Origin: Domibacillus sp. DTU_2020_1001157_1_SI_ALB_TIR_016 | GTDB lineage: Bacteria; Bacillota; Bacilli; Bacillales; Domibacillaceae | Direction of reading: 5' to 3' | Length of the DNA: 64,000 nt | Assembly: GCF_032341995.1 (NCBI RefSeq) | Contig: NZ_CP135439.1 | Coordinates: 2,873,501 to 2,937,500, forward strand | Shown: positions 20,735 to 32,708 of the stretch, in pieces | Numbering within the stretch: position 1 is the stretch's first letter | How the letters are laid out: each line of letters begins with the position of its first letter | Translations under genes and position numbers: made by a program | The notes under the pieces: model-generated | Told to the model about the DNA's origin: nothing | The model's database searches: none | What the model saw: only the letters and a program-made list of their open reading frames with translations

Positions 20735-21709
20735 TCAACTTCCATTCCCTTCACCATCTATTTCTACCTTTACTGCTTTATTTAATCCTCTTGAGGCCGG
20801 TACTATATGAATCCACGTTTTTCCTGTTACAAAAGCAGGACCGCTTTCTGTATTAGGCACGATACGTCCATCCTGATTGCGCCATTTCACCAGGTTCATG
20901 ACACCTTCTTGAAAAAGAAACGCATCTCCACCAGAGGTTAAATCAATATCCAGACGCCCTTTTGCATCGACAACACGATGGTCCGCTTCGATGACGAAAA
21001 CATTATCTGCTTTGATCTCTGCCCCATCTATCGTCCGGCGGTATTGATCGCCATCATACTCATATCTTGATTCGAATAAATCATTTGATGACGGCCGAAT
21101 AGAAAACGCTTCTGCCGGGTCACCGGTCAGCGACGCTGCTTCCTTCTTCGATAAAAAAGCCAGCCGCGACGGCGCGTCATTTAAGCTGTAGCCTTTTTCT
21201 TCCGCAACATGGAACGCTTCCTTCATATCTACGTATGAATTATGCGGTGCTTTCCGGGACGGGTCCCGCTTAAACACATCGCCATCATGCTGGATACCAT
21301 TAACCTGATCTACTTCACCGGACAGCAGCATCTCCTGTGCTTCTGGACTATAGCCGTGGGCTAAAAACAGTGCATCGTACCCTTTAGAAAGCTCGACAAG
21401 ATAATCGCGTGCGCTCCGTACAGGCCCCGCTTTATCTGGATATTCGCTTTGATAGATGGCTAAAAAACGAGTGATGCCGCCTTCTGTCAAAATTTCATAT
21501 ACAATATCCGCTTTCTCAAGAGCCGTCTGTGGACGGGCTGACGGATGATTGCTAATCACGACCGCTACAGCCCGGTGTGCATTATCTGATGATTGAATGC
21601 CTGTTAAAGGATTGAGCTCACTTTTTTCATTCTTGCTGGCAGGCTCGGCACTTGAACATCCGCTGATTAAAACGGCTGCTGCAGCCATTGCCATCCATTT
21701 TTTTCTCAT
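20735..21709 (-). CDS. yerB: DUF3048 lipoprotein YerB
   Basis: 324 residues. An N-terminal lipoprotein signal ends in LISGC (Cys18), so it is exported and lipid-anchored. The rest matches the DUF3048 family (NPLTGIQSS..., RPQTALEKADIVYEIL, GPVRSARDYLVEL). The biochemical role is unknown. In B. subtilis it is next to yerA and yerC, as here. Confidence 0.9.
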   Translation of the reverse strand: MRKKWMAMAAAAVLISGCSSAEPASKNEKSELNPLTGIQSSDNAHRAVAVVISNHPSARPQTALEKADIVYEILTEGGITRFLAIYQSEYPDKAGPVRSARDYLVELSKGYDALFLAHGYSPEAQEMLLSGEVDQVNGIQHDGDVFKRDPSRKAPHNSYVDMKEAFHVAEEKGYSLNDAPSRLAFLSKKEAASLTGDPAEAFSIRPSSNDLFESRYEYDGDQYRRTIDGAEIKADNVFVIEADHRVVDAKGRLDIDLTSGGDAFLFQEGVMNLVKWRNQDGRIVPNTESGPAFVTGKTWIHIVPASRGLNKAVKVEIDGEGNGS

Positions 21710-21743
21710 ATCGACACTCCGAAAATAGTTTTACTTTACTATT

Positions 21744-23480
21744 TTAACGCATTATCGTTGGAAAGAGTATCGTTTTCTTCATAACGTCATATATCCCCTG
21801 CGAGGTAAGGCGAATATAAGGCAGGTGAGTGGACGTTAAAAACAGCAGTGAATAGATGGGATCTTCATATGGATAGCCGCGCGCTGACAGCAGTTCCCGC
21901 AGCTTGGCTTCTTGTTCCATTACCGTTTCAAACGGCTGATCCGACATGATGCCGGACAGTGTAAGCGGGATTTCATGAATGATTTTTCCGTTCTCTGCAA
22001 GCACAATGCCTCCGCCCAGTTCTTTCACCCGGTCAAATGCCCGCTTCATTTCCTCTTTGGATGAACCAATCAAAACAATATCCTCCGTGCTGGAAAACGA
22101 GGAGGCAAATCCCTGCACGTTTGTAGCAAACCCTTTGATAGTTGTGTTTACCCGCCACTTTCCTTCATAATCGAGGAGAACGAGGTAATTTTGGTCATGC
22201 TCCATATAAAAATGCTCTCCAGCCACATCTTTCACGACACTGCATGGCTTGGTGATGACATTGTTGACCATTTCTATACCAAACGGCATCGAAAATTGCA
22301 AATCATCCTCCCGTAGTTCCCAATCGAGCCGCATTTTCGTATGCCCGAACCGCTGCCAGGCAACAGGCGGGAATGGACTCGCTTCCTGGCCGCTTTTTTT
22401 CACCCACATGCCTCTTGACAGCACTGCTTCCGGTGTTGGGTCAAATTCACTTGTTAAAATGTTTACACTTGCCAGGCGTCCAGGTGCAATCATGCCATGT
22501 ATATGTTCCATGCGATAATAACGAGCAGCGTTATATGACGCCATATGATATGCATCGATAGGCGGCACCCCATTTTCGATGGCGATGCGGATTAATTTAT
22601 CGGTCAGCCCGTCCCTACAAAAAACAGGCGATGGACCGTCTGTTGTCAGCATCATCATGTCGTACTGATCGAGGTCAAGCTCTTTCATCTCTGTCAGCAG
22701 GTTTTCAAGATCCGGACGGATGGATGAATGACGGAGTGTGACCATCATGCCATTCATCAGGCGCTTTCTTACGTCTTCTCCGGTCATCGATTCATGATCG
22801 CCGTCCGCTCCAAACAAGGTCATCTTCGTCAATGTTTTTTCCGAGGCACCAGGGAAATGCCCTTCGATCCGCTTATTAGCTGCTTTTGTTTCCTGCATCC
22901 AATACAGCATCATATCGTCTCCATCTAAAAGCTTGGGCCAGCCGGTCAATTCACCGCCTTGAATGACACATTCATTTTTCAGCCAGGCACTTACCGTGCC
23001 GTTTGCAAAAACGTCATCTTCATTTTCAATTTCGGTTTGGGCATCATACCGGCACCACCAGTACATCGAAACCGGCTGCTTATTCAGCTCTTCAATTAAA
23101 GAAAACGCTTTCTTTTTTGTAAGGGCCAGCATCATCATCAAGTTGTCATTGATAAGAGTGGTCGTTCCGCGCTTTGCCGCATATTCAGAAAAGGTTTTTG
23201 GATTGTAAATTAAAAAGGGGTGAACGTGCGGTTCAATATAGCCGGGCACGATCGTTTTTCCGGTGCAGTCAACGATCTCATCCGCATGGTCCGGAAGGTC
23301 GTCTCCGATGTAGACAATACGGTTTTCATAGATCCAGATGTTTCCCTGCAGCCAGCGCTTCATAGCTGAATGAAGATAACGCGCATTCTTCAAAACAAGC
23401 GTCGGCGCTTTTTTACGGTCTACTACGGCAACCTGTTCACGTATTTTTTTGTTTCTCCATCTATGTGTTAAATCAGACAT
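21744..23480 (-). CDS. yerA: Adenine deaminase-like amidohydrolase YerA
   Basis: 578 residues, amidohydrolase superfamily. The metal motif EPHVHPF lies near residue 90 and later DG/HS motifs match the adenine deaminase branch; a C-terminal adenine-deaminase-type domain follows (GGGIVLAENGKI). Likely deaminates a purine or purine-like base in the cytoplasm, but YerA-type proteins are not proven adenine deaminases. The ATG at 23478-23480 (MSDLTHRWRNK) follows AAAGGAAC; the upstream extension to 23561 is rejected. Confidence 0.85.
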   Translation of the reverse strand: MSDLTHRWRNKKIREQVAVVDRKKAPTLVLKNARYLHSAMKRWLQGNIWIYENRIVYIGDDLPDHADEIVDCTGKTIVPGYIEPHVHPFLIYNPKTFSEYAAKRGTTTLINDNLMMMLALTKKKAFSLIEELNKQPVSMYWWCRYDAQTEIENEDDVFANGTVSAWLKNECVIQGGELTGWPKLLDGDDMMLYWMQETKAANKRIEGHFPGASEKTLTKMTLFGADGDHESMTGEDVRKRLMNGMMVTLRHSSIRPDLENLLTEMKELDLDQYDMMMLTTDGPSPVFCRDGLTDKLIRIAIENGVPPIDAYHMASYNAARYYRMEHIHGMIAPGRLASVNILTSEFDPTPEAVLSRGMWVKKSGQEASPFPPVAWQRFGHTKMRLDWELREDDLQFSMPFGIEMVNNVITKPCSVVKDVAGEHFYMEHDQNYLVLLDYEGKWRVNTTIKGFATNVQGFASSFSSTEDIVLIGSSKEEMKRAFDRVKELGGGIVLAENGKIIHEIPLTLSGIMSDQPFETVMEQEAKLRELLSARGYPYEDPIYSLLFLTSTHLPYIRLTSQGIYDVMKKTILFPTIMR

Positions 23481-23676
23481 ACCAATCGTTCCTTTCAAAA
23501 TGAGATCGCTTTCAAATGTGCGATTGAACTCCATCGTAACATAGATCACACAGTAAAGCATTAAAGAATCATCGATTTTGTGAAAAAAGTTCGAACTTTT
23601 GGCAAGAAACTTGCATTAGTCTGATTTTCGGGACAAATCAGGTAAATTGCCTTCTTTTTTTGTCCCGATTTAACGC

Positions 23677-23709
23677 AAAAAAGCAGGGGAAACTCCCCCT
23701 GCTTTCTTT
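23677..23709 (-). terminator. Terminator of the purine operon
   Basis: AAGCAGGGG / CCCCTGCTT stem starting at the purD stop. Confidence 0.85.
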
Positions 23710-24975
23710 TTATAAACGGGCTTTCGCAATAGCGCGGCTGCCGATATCCTTACGGAAAAAGAAATGTTCCGTATCGATATGCTGCATTTTTTCATACGCG
23801 TTTTGCTGAGCTTCAACCGGGTTTGCTCCACTTCCTGCAACAAGAAGCACACGGCCGCCATTCGCGCGGATAACATCTCCATCTGCATACGTGCCAGCGT
23901 GGATAACAGATCCGGCATCAATAGCCTGGAGCCCTTTGAGCTCATTGCCTTTCTCGTATGCTTCCGGGTAGCCTTTTGCTGCCAGAACAATACCGAGAAC
24001 GGATTCTTCTTTCCAAGCGAGTTCAGGGTCTCTGCCATCAAGCACATCAAGCATCACCTGAACAAGATCATTTTCAAGACGCGGCAGTACAACCTGCGTT
24101 TCCGGATCACCAAAACGAGCATTAAATTCAATCGTTTTCGGTCCTTCTTCTGTAAGCATTAAACCTGCAAAAATAATGCCCGTAAACGAACGGCCTTCCG
24201 CAACCATGCCTTTTGCGATCGGACGGATAATTTCTTCTACAGACTGATCATTAATAGCCTGTGAGATGTGCGGAACTGGCGAATAAGCACCCATTCCGCC
24301 TGTGTTTGGGCCTTCATCGTTATCAAATGCGCGCTTATGATCCTGTGCAGCTTCCATCGGATACACATTTTCGCCATGAACAAAAGCCATAAGAGAATAT
24401 TCTTCTCCCTGCAAAAATTGCTCTACGACAACGCGCGCAGAAGCATCACCGAATTTTTTATCGAGCATCATGTCATCTAATGACGCAAGTGCTTCATCCA
24501 TCGTCATTGCAACGGTTACGCCTTTTCCTGCTGCCAAGCCATCTGCTTTCAGCACGATTGGCGCACCTTCTTTTTCAATATATGCTTTCGCTGCATCATA
24601 GTCTTCAAATGACTGATAGCGTGCCGTTGGAATGTTGTACTTTTCCATCATCATTTTTGAAAAAGATTTGCTGCCTTCTAAAATAGCCGCGTTTTGTTTC
24701 GGACCAAATACTTTCAGCCCCTCGCCTTCTAAATAATCCGTAATACCAGCAGAAAGCGGATTTTCAGGGCCGACAATCACAAGGGCCACGCCTTGCTCCT
24801 TCGCAAAAGCAGCAAGGTCAGCAAAGTTCATTTCGTCGATATTCACAATGCTTGCATCCTGTGCGATCCCGGCATTTCCTGGCGCGCAGAAAACGGTTTC
24901 GACAAGCGGGCTCTCCGCCACTTTTTTACAAATGGCGTGCTCGCGTCCGCCACGTCCTACAACGAGTACGTTCAT
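23710..24975 (-). CDS. purD: Phosphoribosylamine-glycine ligase PurD
   Basis: 421 residues, ATP-grasp enzyme making GAR from phosphoribosylamine and glycine (step 2 of purine synthesis). N-terminal VVGRGGREHAI, the ATP-grasp lysine segment PIVLKADGLAAGKGV and the metal-site segment IEFNARFGDPE are visible. Last gene of the pur operon, 15 bases after purH. Confidence 0.98.
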   Translation of the reverse strand: MNVLVVGRGGREHAICKKVAESPLVETVFCAPGNAGIAQDASIVNIDEMNFADLAAFAKEQGVALVIVGPENPLSAGITDYLEGEGLKVFGPKQNAAILEGSKSFSKMMMEKYNIPTARYQSFEDYDAAKAYIEKEGAPIVLKADGLAAGKGVTVAMTMDEALASLDDMMLDKKFGDASARVVVEQFLQGEEYSLMAFVHGENVYPMEAAQDHKRAFDNDEGPNTGGMGAYSPVPHISQAINDQSVEEIIRPIAKGMVAEGRSFTGIIFAGLMLTEEGPKTIEFNARFGDPETQVVLPRLENDLVQVMLDVLDGRDPELAWKEESVLGIVLAAKGYPEAYEKGNELKGLQAIDAGSVIHAGTYADGDVIRANGGRVLLVAGSGANPVEAQQNAYEKMQHIDTEHFFFRKDIGSRAIAKARL

Positions 24976-24990
24976 GAGAAAAGCCCCCTC

Positions 24991-26526
24991 TTAATGTTTG
25001 AAATGGCGAATACCTGTCATTACCATTGTAATGCCGTATTCATCCGCTTTTTTAATGGAATCTTCATCCCGGATTGATCCACCCGGCTGAATAATAGCTG
25101 TAATACCCGCTTTGGCAGCCGCTTCAACAGTGTCATCCATTGGGAAGAATGCATCTGAGGCAAGAGCGGCTCCTTTTGCTTTTTCACCAGCCTGCTCAAG
25201 CGCAATTTTCGCTGCACCAACACGGTTCATTTGTCCCGCACCAACACCAAGTGTCATTTTGTCGTCGGACACAACAATTGCGTTTGACTTAACATGCTTC
25301 ACAACTTTCCAGCCCAGTTTCATGGCTTTCCATTCTTCTTCTGTTGGCTGGCGTTTCGTCGCAACTTTTACGTCTGCATCCGCAAGAGACAGTTCATCCA
25401 AATCTTGCGAAAGCAAGCCGCCTTCAACAGATGTGAGTACTTTTTCGCCTTTTTTGCCGTTTGCGAAATCAAGTGTTAGGAGGCGGATGTTTTTCTTTTG
25501 AGACAGTATGTCAATCGCTTCTGCATCAAAAGACGGCGCCACAATGATCTCAAGGAAAATCTCATGCAGCTTTTGGGCAAGCTCTTTTGATACAGGGCGG
25601 TTCAATGCCACAATACCGCCGAAAATAGAAGTTGGATCTGCTTCATATGCACGGGCATATGCTTCTTCAATCGTTTCTCCTGCTCCAACACCGCAAGGAT
25701 TCATGTGCTTCACGGCTACCGCAGCCGGCTCGTCGAATTCTTTTACGATTTGAAGGGCAGCGTCTGTATCACGGATATTATTATATGAAAGCTCTTTTCC
25801 ATGCAGCTGATCAGCTTGTGCCACAGAGAAAGAAGAGCCAAGCGGCTGTGAATAAAACGCTGCTTTTTGATGCGGGTTCTCGCCGTAGCGGAGCGATTGC
25901 TTTAATTCATACGTAACAGTCAGCTTTTCAGGGTTTTCTTCCCCGGCAAGATCCGTCATAAAGCCGGCAATCATCGCATCATACGCAGCTGTATGGCGGA
26001 ACACTTTTGCAGCAAGCTTCCGGCGCGTTTCAAGCGTTGTTTTACCTTCGCCTTTCAGTTCAGACAGCACTTGATCGTAATCACTTGAATCCACAATTAC
26101 AGTCACATATTCGTGGTTTTTCGCAGACGCACGAAGCATGGCCGGGCCGCCGATGTCGATGTTTTCAATCGCATCTTCTGTTGTGACATCCGGCTTTGCG
26201 ATCGTTTGCTGGAATGGGTACAAGTTCACGCAGACGATATCGATTGGCTGAATATTGTGCTCTTCAAGCTGCTTTTGATGATCCGGCTCGCCGTGTTTCG
26301 CAAGCAGGCCGCCGTGAATGAACGGGTTCAGCGTTTTAACGCGGCCTTCTAGAATTTCCGGAAACCCGGTTACATCTGTTACGCCTTTTACCGGTACACC
26401 TGCTTCTGCAAGCATTTTTTTCGTGCCGCCTGTTGAAACAATTTCATAGCCAAGCGCCGCAATTTCTCTCGCAAATTCAGTTACGCCGCTTTTATCTGAT
26501 ACGCTGATTAATGCGCGTTTCGTCAT
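24991..26526 (-). CDS. purH: AICAR transformylase / IMP cyclohydrolase PurH
   Basis: 511 residues, bifunctional enzyme for the last two steps to IMP. The N-terminal MGS-like cyclohydrolase domain (about 1-190, SVSDKSGV... GGTKKM) precedes the transformylase domain with the KHMNPCGVG motif (about 260). It overlaps the purN stop by four bases. Confidence 0.98.
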   Translation of the reverse strand: MTKRALISVSDKSGVTEFAREIAALGYEIVSTGGTKKMLAEAGVPVKGVTDVTGFPEILEGRVKTLNPFIHGGLLAKHGEPDHQKQLEEHNIQPIDIVCVNLYPFQQTIAKPDVTTEDAIENIDIGGPAMLRASAKNHEYVTVIVDSSDYDQVLSELKGEGKTTLETRRKLAAKVFRHTAAYDAMIAGFMTDLAGEENPEKLTVTYELKQSLRYGENPHQKAAFYSQPLGSSFSVAQADQLHGKELSYNNIRDTDAALQIVKEFDEPAAVAVKHMNPCGVGAGETIEEAYARAYEADPTSIFGGIVALNRPVSKELAQKLHEIFLEIIVAPSFDAEAIDILSQKKNIRLLTLDFANGKKGEKVLTSVEGGLLSQDLDELSLADADVKVATKRQPTEEEWKAMKLGWKVVKHVKSNAIVVSDDKMTLGVGAGQMNRVGAAKIALEQAGEKAKGAALASDAFFPMDDTVEAAAKAGITAIIQPGGSIRDEDSIKKADEYGITMVMTGIRHFKH

Positions 26527-27110
26527 TGTGTTTGTTCCTCCCTATGTTGGTTCAAAAGTTTGGTGATTACATTCGGATAAAGGCTGTGTTCAATCCGTTG
26601 AATGGCAGTCTGTACATCGCTGCGCGTCATGCCGGAATCAATTCGTACACATTCCTGATCAATGATCGGGCCGGTGTCCATCCCTTCATCAACAAAGTGA
26701 ACGGTAACGCCGGATATTTTCACCCCTGCGTCAAACGCCTGGCCGATCGCATCTTTTCCGGGAAAAGCCGGCAGAAGAGACGGGTGAATGTTTACGATCC
26801 GGTTCCGGTATGCATTCAGTAAAACAGGGCCGATCAAACGCATATAGCCGGCTAGAAAAATAAATTCAACTCCTGCCTCCTGCAAGCGGTCCACAATTTC
26901 ACTCTCAAACGCTGCTTTTGATTCGTATTGTTTCGGCTGAAATGAAAACGCCGGGATGTCGAGTGCTTTTGCACGTTCAAGTACATATGCATCCGGTTTA
27001 TCGCAGACGAGCAAGGCGATTTCAGCAGGAACCTTTCCTGCTGCCACCGCCTCGGCAATTGCCTGCACGTTGCTTCCGCTGCCGGATGCAAACAAGGCAA
27101 TTTTCGTCAT
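26523..27110 (-). CDS. purN: GAR transformylase PurN
   Basis: 195 residues, transfers formyl from 10-formyl-THF to GAR. Catalytic Asn-His-Asp elements are seen in [13 protein letters not shown] and [11 protein letters not shown]. The ATG overlaps the purM stop by four bases. Confidence 0.97.
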   Translation of the reverse strand: MTKIALFASGSGSNVQAIAEAVAAGKVPAEIALLVCDKPDAYVLERAKALDIPAFSFQPKQYESKAAFESEIVDRLQEAGVEFIFLAGYMRLIGPVLLNAYRNRIVNIHPSLLPAFPGKDAIGQAFDAGVKISGVTVHFVDEGMDTGPIIDQECVRIDSGMTRSDVQTAIQRIEHSLYPNVITKLLNQHREEQTQ

Positions 27111-28132
27111 TGAACGGTAACTCCTTCGCCGCTCACAACACGTCCGATTGTATAAGCTGTTTCACCAGCTGCTTCGAGTGCTGCTTTTACGTTTGCTTCT
27201 TCTTCTTTCGATACAATCAATACAAATCCAATACCCATATTGAAAATATTGTACATTTCCTGGCGGTCAAGCTCTCCATACGTCTCCAGTACATTAAAAA
27301 TGTCCGGTACCGGCCATGAACCAGCTTCAATTGAAGCGCCAAGGCCTTTTGGCAGAGCACGCGGAATGTTTTCCACAAATCCGCCGCCTGTAATGTGCGC
27401 CATCCCGTTTACAGCCGCTTGCTTTAGTGCGGATAGAACCGGCTTCACATAAATACGTGTTGGTTCAAGAAGCGCTTCTCCAAGCGGAACTGAAAGACCT
27501 TCTACCTGCGCGTTTACATCAAGGTTATGTGTTTCAAAGAAAATTTTGCGAACGAGTGAATAACCGTTGCTGTGAATCCCGCTCGATGCGAGACCGATCA
27601 GCACGTCGCCTTCTTTTACGTTTTCACCTGTTACAACGCTGCTCTTTTCAACAGCGCCAACCGTAAATCCGGCCATATCGTATTCTTCCTCATCATAAAG
27701 TCCCGGCATTTCTGCTGTTTCTCCGCCAATAAGGGCACAGCCCGCCTGCTCACAGCCGTCCGCTACTCCTTTAACGATTTGTTCGATTTTTTCCGGCACT
27801 GCTTTGCCGCATGCAATATAATCAAGGAAAAACAAGGGCTCTGCTCCCTGTACGACAACATCGTTGACACACATGGCTACACAGTCGATGCCAATCGTAT
27901 CATGCTTATCCATCATAAACGCAAGCTTTAGTTTTGTGCCGACGCCATCTGTTCCGGAAACAAGAACCGGCTCCTTTAACTGCAGTGATGACAGATCAAA
28001 CATGCCCCCGAAACTGCCGAGCGCTCCCATTACACCGGCGCGCTTCGTCCGCTCTACATGTTTTTTCATCCGTTCTACCGCTTCGTACCCTGCCTCGATG
28101 TTTACACCGGCTGCTTCATACGATTTTGCCAT
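27107..28132 (-). CDS. purM: AIR synthetase PurM
   Basis: 341 residues. It closes FGAM to aminoimidazole ribotide with [12 protein letters not shown] and GGETAEMPG are characteristic of the PurM/PurL fold. The ATG at 28130-28132 follows AGGAGG; a GTG frame to 28153 would overlap purF and its ribosome site. Confidence 0.97.
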   Translation of the reverse strand: MAKSYEAAGVNIEAGYEAVERMKKHVERTKRAGVMGALGSFGGMFDLSSLQLKEPVLVSGTDGVGTKLKLAFMMDKHDTIGIDCVAMCVNDVVVQGAEPLFFLDYIACGKAVPEKIEQIVKGVADGCEQAGCALIGGETAEMPGLYDEEEYDMAGFTVGAVEKSSVVTGENVKEGDVLIGLASSGIHSNGYSLVRKIFFETHNLDVNAQVEGLSVPLGEALLEPTRIYVKPVLSALKQAAVNGMAHITGGGFVENIPRALPKGLGASIEAGSWPVPDIFNVLETYGELDRQEMYNIFNMGIGFVLIVSKEEEANVKAALEAAGETAYTIGRVVSGEGVTVQ

Positions 28133-28146
28133 TTTTGTTCCTCCTG

Positions 28147-29580
28147 TTAGCACATGACTTCTTTATCATGCGGATGCTGTGTATCTGGGAAAATCTCCGT
28201 CGGGTATTCCCCTGTAAAGCAGGCCATGCACTGGCCGCATTCGCCAAGCTCGCTTTTGCGATGGCCGATTGCTTCAATCGTGCCCTCTACGCTTAAATAC
28301 GTAAGAGAATCTGCTCCGATCAGTTCACGTAATTCTTCATTTGTATAGTGTGCAGCGATCAATTCGCCTTTTTCAGATGTATCAATTCCATAAAAGCATG
28401 GATGCTTAATGGCTGGCGAGCTGATTACGACGTGTACTTCTTTTGCGCCGGCTTCTTTGAGCATTGTAACGATCCGTCTGCTCGTTGTGCCGCGGACAAT
28501 CGAGTCATCTACCATAACCACTTTTTTGCCTTCTACAACCCCGCGTACAGGAGAAAGCTTCATTTTAACCCCCTGCTCACGAAGAGACTGGGACGGCTGA
28601 ATAAATGTCCGGCCAACGTAACGATTTTTAATTAAACCAAGCTCATATGGAATACCTGTTGCTTCTGCAAAACCGATAGCAGCAGAAATACTCGAATCTG
28701 GTACTCCCGTGACAACATCGGCTTCCAGTACCGCTGGATCTACTTCTTGTGCCAGCATCTTACCGAGGCGTTTACGGGCACTATGAACATTCACGCCATG
28801 AATATTACTGTCCGGACGGGAGAAATAAACATATTCCATTGTGCACATTGCGTCACTGATCGCTGCGGCAAACTGTTCAGAATGAAGACCGTCTTCATTA
28901 ATGGTAATTAATTCACCCGGCTCCACATCACGTAAAAACTCAGCACCAATAATATCAAAGGCGCACGTTTCAGAGGCAACCACATAAGCATCGCCAAGTT
29001 TGCCGATTGAAAGCGGGCGCAGCCCTTGTGGATCAAGTGCTACATGCATTTCGTTTTCCGTCATGACAAGAAACGCATAAGCTCCTTTTACCATGGAAAG
29101 AGCTGTCTTCAAACGGTCTTTGATCGTGCCATATGTGCTGCGGCGGATTAAGTGTGCCAGTACTTCAGTGTCAGACGTTGTCTGGAAAATGCTTCCCTGA
29201 GCTTCCAGTTCACGCTTCAGCGATGTAGCATTGACAAGGTTTCCGTTATGCGCAAGCGCCAGGCTGCCTGTTTGAAAGTGGAACAGGAGCGGCTGTACAT
29301 TTTGGTAGCCGCCGCCTCCTGCTGTTTGGTAACGAACATGCCCAATGGCTGCTGTTCCTGTTAAACCGTTGATAATATCCTGGTTGAAAATTTCTGTAAC
29401 AAGCCCTTCACCTTTATGGCCGCGAAGGCGTTCTCCGTCGCTCATCACGACGCCGGCGCCTTCTTGTCCGCGGTGCTGTAAGCTTTGCAGGCCGTAATAT
29501 GTGATTTGTGATGCATTTTCGTGTCCAAAAACCCCGAAGACGCCACACTCTTCATTTAAGCCTCTGAGTTCAGCAAGCAT
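28147..29580 (-). CDS. purF: Amidophosphoribosyltransferase PurF
   Basis: 477 residues, first committed enzyme: PRPP plus glutamine to phosphoribosylamine. The N-terminal 11 residues are a propeptide ending before catalytic Cys12 (EECGVFG). [14 protein letters not shown] is the PRPP loop. Cysteines in [10 protein letters not shown] match the 4Fe-4S ligands of the Bacillus type. It overlaps the end of purL by 25 bases. Confidence 0.98.
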   Translation of the reverse strand: MLAELRGLNEECGVFGVFGHENASQITYYGLQSLQHRGQEGAGVVMSDGERLRGHKGEGLVTEIFNQDIINGLTGTAAIGHVRYQTAGGGGYQNVQPLLFHFQTGSLALAHNGNLVNATSLKRELEAQGSIFQTTSDTEVLAHLIRRSTYGTIKDRLKTALSMVKGAYAFLVMTENEMHVALDPQGLRPLSIGKLGDAYVVASETCAFDIIGAEFLRDVEPGELITINEDGLHSEQFAAAISDAMCTMEYVYFSRPDSNIHGVNVHSARKRLGKMLAQEVDPAVLEADVVTGVPDSSISAAIGFAEATGIPYELGLIKNRYVGRTFIQPSQSLREQGVKMKLSPVRGVVEGKKVVMVDDSIVRGTTSRRIVTMLKEAGAKEVHVVISSPAIKHPCFYGIDTSEKGELIAAHYTNEELRELIGADSLTYLSVEGTIEAIGHRKSELGECGQCMACFTGEYPTEIFPDTQHPHDKEVMC

Positions 29581-31790
29581 GGAATAGCTCCTTTCCAGGC
29601 ATCCTCCAGTTCACTAACCGGTGCCTGTACCACTTCTTCTCCGTTAATTGAAATTGATGCCAATGGCTGAGCTGTTACTTCACCAATTTGTTTTGCATCC
29701 TGTACGGCTGCTTCAAACGCTTCTTTGTTTTCTGGCTTCACTGTAATGACAAAGCGTGACTGTGTTTCTGCAAATAGGGCAGCCGTTGCTTCACCTTGAA
29801 GAGAAACGCGGGCACCAAGACCTGTGCCGAATAATTTTTCAACAAGTGCTACGGCAAATCCACCTTCTGAAATATCATGAGCTGATTGAACAAGGCCCGA
29901 CTGAATAGCCACAAGAAGTGCATCCTGGCGTGCTTTTTCCACTGTCAAATCAATCGCTGGTGATTTACCGAAAATTTCGCCGCCGTTCGTCATTTTTTGC
30001 AGCTCGCTGCCGCCAAATTCGTTCGCAGCGTCTCCAATTACGTATACAAGGTCACCAGCCTGCTTCGCTGCTTGTGTCGTAATATGATTCACGTCTTCAA
30101 TCAATCCGACCATGCCGATAATTGGTGTCGGGTAAATAGCTGTACCGTTTGTTTCATTATAAAGAGATACGTTTCCGCCGATAACCGGTGATTGAAGCGC
30201 AAGACACGCTTCACTAATTCCGTCTGCTGACTGCTCAAGCTGCCAGAATACGCCTGGATTCTCAGGGCTTCCGTAGTTTAAGCCGTCTGTAATCGCAAGT
30301 GGACGGGCACCAGAAGCTACGATATTACGAGCCGCTTCTGCCACGGCAATTTTACCGCCTGTTTTTGGATCAAGGTAAATGTAACGTGCGTTACAGTCTG
30401 TTGTCATCGCAAGTGCTTTGTTTGTGCCGCGCAGACGGATTACCGCTGCGTCTGATCCTGGTGCTACCACTGTATTTGTACGAACTTGGTAATCGTATTG
30501 GTCATACACCCACTCTTTGCTTGCAATCGTCGGCTGCTGAAGCAATTTCACAAGTGTTTCTTTGTAATCTGTAACGTCCGGTGTTACGTCTTCCATTGCC
30601 TGGAATGTACGGAAGTATTCTGGCTCTGCAGATGGCTTGTGGTACACTGGTGCATCTTCTGCCAGCGCATCAACCGGTACTTCTGCTGCTACTTCGCCTT
30701 TATGAATCAAACGAAGCATTTTGTCGTCTGTTACAACACCAACTGATGCCGCTTCAAGACCGTATTTCGCAAAAAGATCTTCGATTTCTTTTTCATGTCC
30801 TTTTTTCACAACGATCAGCATGCGCTCCTGTGATTCAGACAGCATCATTTCATATGGTGTCATGCCTGTTTCGCGCTGCGGAATCAAATCAAGGTTCATT
30901 TGGATACCTGATCCGGATTTTGACGCCATTTCTGCTGACGAGCTTGTTAAGCCGGCAGCACCCATATCTTGAATGCCGACAAGAACGTCTTGATGGTTGT
31001 AAATAAGCTCAAGGCATGCTTCTAAAAGCAATTTTTCCATGAACGGGTCGCCAACCTGTACCGCTGGGCGTTTTTCATCTGAGCTTTCGCTTAGTTCTTC
31101 TGAAGCGAATGTTGCACCGTGAATACCATCGCGGCCTGTTTTCGCTCCTACATACATTACGGTGTTGCCAACGCCTTTTGCCTGACCTTTTTGAATATCT
31201 TTATGATCAATGAGTCCCACACACATTGCGTTCACAAGCGGATTGCCGTCATAAGACGGATCAAAGCCGATTTCACCGCCGACTGTTGGGATCCCGATGC
31301 AGTTTCCGTAACCGGCAATACCGGCAACAACTTCTTCAAACAAATACTTTACACGTGCTGTTTCAAGTTCACCGAAACGAAGTGAGTTTAAAACCGCAAC
31401 CGGACGGGCACCCATTGAGAATACATCACGGATGATACCGCCGACACCTGTTGCTGCGCCCTGGTATGGCTCAATAGCAGATGGGTGGTTATGACTTTCA
31501 ATTTTAAACGCAACGGCCTGACCGTCACCGATATCAACGATACCAGCGCCTTCACCCGGTCCCTGCAAAACGTGCTCGCCTTTTGTCGGGAAACGGCTTA
31601 AAACAGGTTTGGAATTTTTATAGCTGCAATGCTCTGACCACATAACCGAGAAAAGACCTGTTTCTGCGTAGTTTGGCAGACGGCCAAGAATTTTTTCTAC
31701 TTTCGCAAATTCTTCATCCGTTAAGCCCATTGTGCTGTATAGTTTTTCGTCTTTAATTTGCTGTGGATTTGGTTCAAGCATTAACGACAT
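29556..31790 (-). CDS. purL: FGAM synthase subunit PurL (small type)
   Basis: 744 residues, the synthetase subunit that makes FGAM with PurQ and PurS. This is the short Gram-positive form without a fused glutaminase. ATP-site motifs [11 protein letters not shown] near the N-terminus and [11 protein letters not shown] in the middle are visible. It overlaps purQ by 17 bases. Confidence 0.98.
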   Translation of the reverse strand: MSLMLEPNPQQIKDEKLYSTMGLTDEEFAKVEKILGRLPNYAETGLFSVMWSEHCSYKNSKPVLSRFPTKGEHVLQGPGEGAGIVDIGDGQAVAFKIESHNHPSAIEPYQGAATGVGGIIRDVFSMGARPVAVLNSLRFGELETARVKYLFEEVVAGIAGYGNCIGIPTVGGEIGFDPSYDGNPLVNAMCVGLIDHKDIQKGQAKGVGNTVMYVGAKTGRDGIHGATFASEELSESSDEKRPAVQVGDPFMEKLLLEACLELIYNHQDVLVGIQDMGAAGLTSSSAEMASKSGSGIQMNLDLIPQRETGMTPYEMMLSESQERMLIVVKKGHEKEIEDLFAKYGLEAASVGVVTDDKMLRLIHKGEVAAEVPVDALAEDAPVYHKPSAEPEYFRTFQAMEDVTPDVTDYKETLVKLLQQPTIASKEWVYDQYDYQVRTNTVVAPGSDAAVIRLRGTNKALAMTTDCNARYIYLDPKTGGKIAVAEAARNIVASGARPLAITDGLNYGSPENPGVFWQLEQSADGISEACLALQSPVIGGNVSLYNETNGTAIYPTPIIGMVGLIEDVNHITTQAAKQAGDLVYVIGDAANEFGGSELQKMTNGGEIFGKSPAIDLTVEKARQDALLVAIQSGLVQSAHDISEGGFAVALVEKLFGTGLGARVSLQGEATAALFAETQSRFVITVKPENKEAFEAAVQDAKQIGEVTAQPLASISINGEEVVQAPVSELEDAWKGAIPCLLNSEA

Positions 31791-32457
31791 GAGAATTCCT
31801 CCAGTGCTTTACAATTGATTGGAAAAGTTTAAGGCCATCCGCGCTGCCAAGAAGTTCATCAACAGCCCGCTCCGGATGCGGCATCATGCCAAGTACGTTG
31901 CCTTTTTCGTTTGTGATACCTGCAATATCAGAAAGGCTTCCGTTTACATCGCTCGCATATGTGAAGGCAATTTGATTGTTTTCCTTCAGTTTTGCCAGTG
32001 TTGCTTCGTCACAGTAGTAGTTTCCTTCACCGTGTGCAACTGGAATGCTGATTTTTTCGCCTTTTTCGTATAAAGAAGTAAACATCGTTTCATTATTTTC
32101 AACAGACAGCTCTACCGTCCGGCAAATAAACTTTAAATTTTTGTTGCGAAGCATAGCTCCTGGAAGAAGGCCTGATTCAAGCAAAATTTGAAACCCGTTG
32201 CAGACGCCAAGAACCGGCTTGCCCGCTTCCGCAGCACGTTTAACTGCGGCCATTACGTTTGACATGTGAGCGATCGCGCCTGAACGCAGGTAGTCTCCGT
32301 ATGAAAAGCCTCCTGGAAGCAAAATACCGTCATATTCATCAAGGTTGTCCGCATCATGCCAGACAAGATCAACCTGCTCGCCTAATTCGTCTTTTACTGC
32401 ATGGTACATGTCTACATCACAGTTGGATCCTGGAAATACGATGACTGCAAATTTCAC
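31774..32457 (-). CDS. purQ: FGAM synthase glutaminase subunit PurQ
   Basis: 227 residues, class I glutamine amidotransferase supplying ammonia to PurL. Cys86 in VLGVCNGFQ is the nucleophile and PHPERAVDE near the C-terminus gives His and Glu. Starts with GTG overlapping the purS stop (GTGA). Confidence 0.97.
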   Translation of the reverse strand: MKFAVIVFPGSNCDVDMYHAVKDELGEQVDLVWHDADNLDEYDGILLPGGFSYGDYLRSGAIAHMSNVMAAVKRAAEAGKPVLGVCNGFQILLESGLLPGAMLRNKNLKFICRTVELSVENNETMFTSLYEKGEKISIPVAHGEGNYYCDEATLAKLKENNQIAFTYASDVNGSLSDIAGITNEKGNVLGMMPHPERAVDELLGSADGLKLFQSIVKHWRNSHVVNA

Positions 32458-32708
32458 TGTTTCGCACTCTCCTCGATTTCATATCGGTAATCTTCAATAA
32501 CCGGGTTTGACAAAAGTTTTTCACATACTTCTTTTACTGTGCCCTCTACGTCACGAACAGAATCATCGAATTGAAGCTCCATGTATTTGCCGATGCGCAC
32601 TTCTTCTACTCCTTGGTAGCCAAGGTTTGACAGAGATTGCTGTACTGCTTTTCCTTGCGGGTCTAATACACTTTCACGAAGTGTTACATAAACTTTCACT
32701 TTATACAT
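32454..32708 (-). CDS. purS: FGAM synthase subunit PurS
   Basis: 84 residues, the small bridging subunit between PurL and PurQ. The N-terminus [19 protein letters not shown] is diagnostic. It overlaps purC by one base. Confidence 0.97.
   Translation of the reverse strand: MYKVKVYVTLRESVLDPQGKAVQQSLSNLGYQGVEEVRIGKYMELQFDDSVRDVEGTVKEVCEKLLSNPVIEDYRYEIEESAKQ

Noticed and set aside
23481..23676. Regulatory structure upstream of yerA (GTTCGAAC palindrome near 23589 and a CTGATTT/AAATCAG hairpin near 23622).
   Set aside because: A single CGAAC palindrome does not fit the PurR box pair seen elsewhere, and no consistent promoter could be placed, so I do not annotate it.
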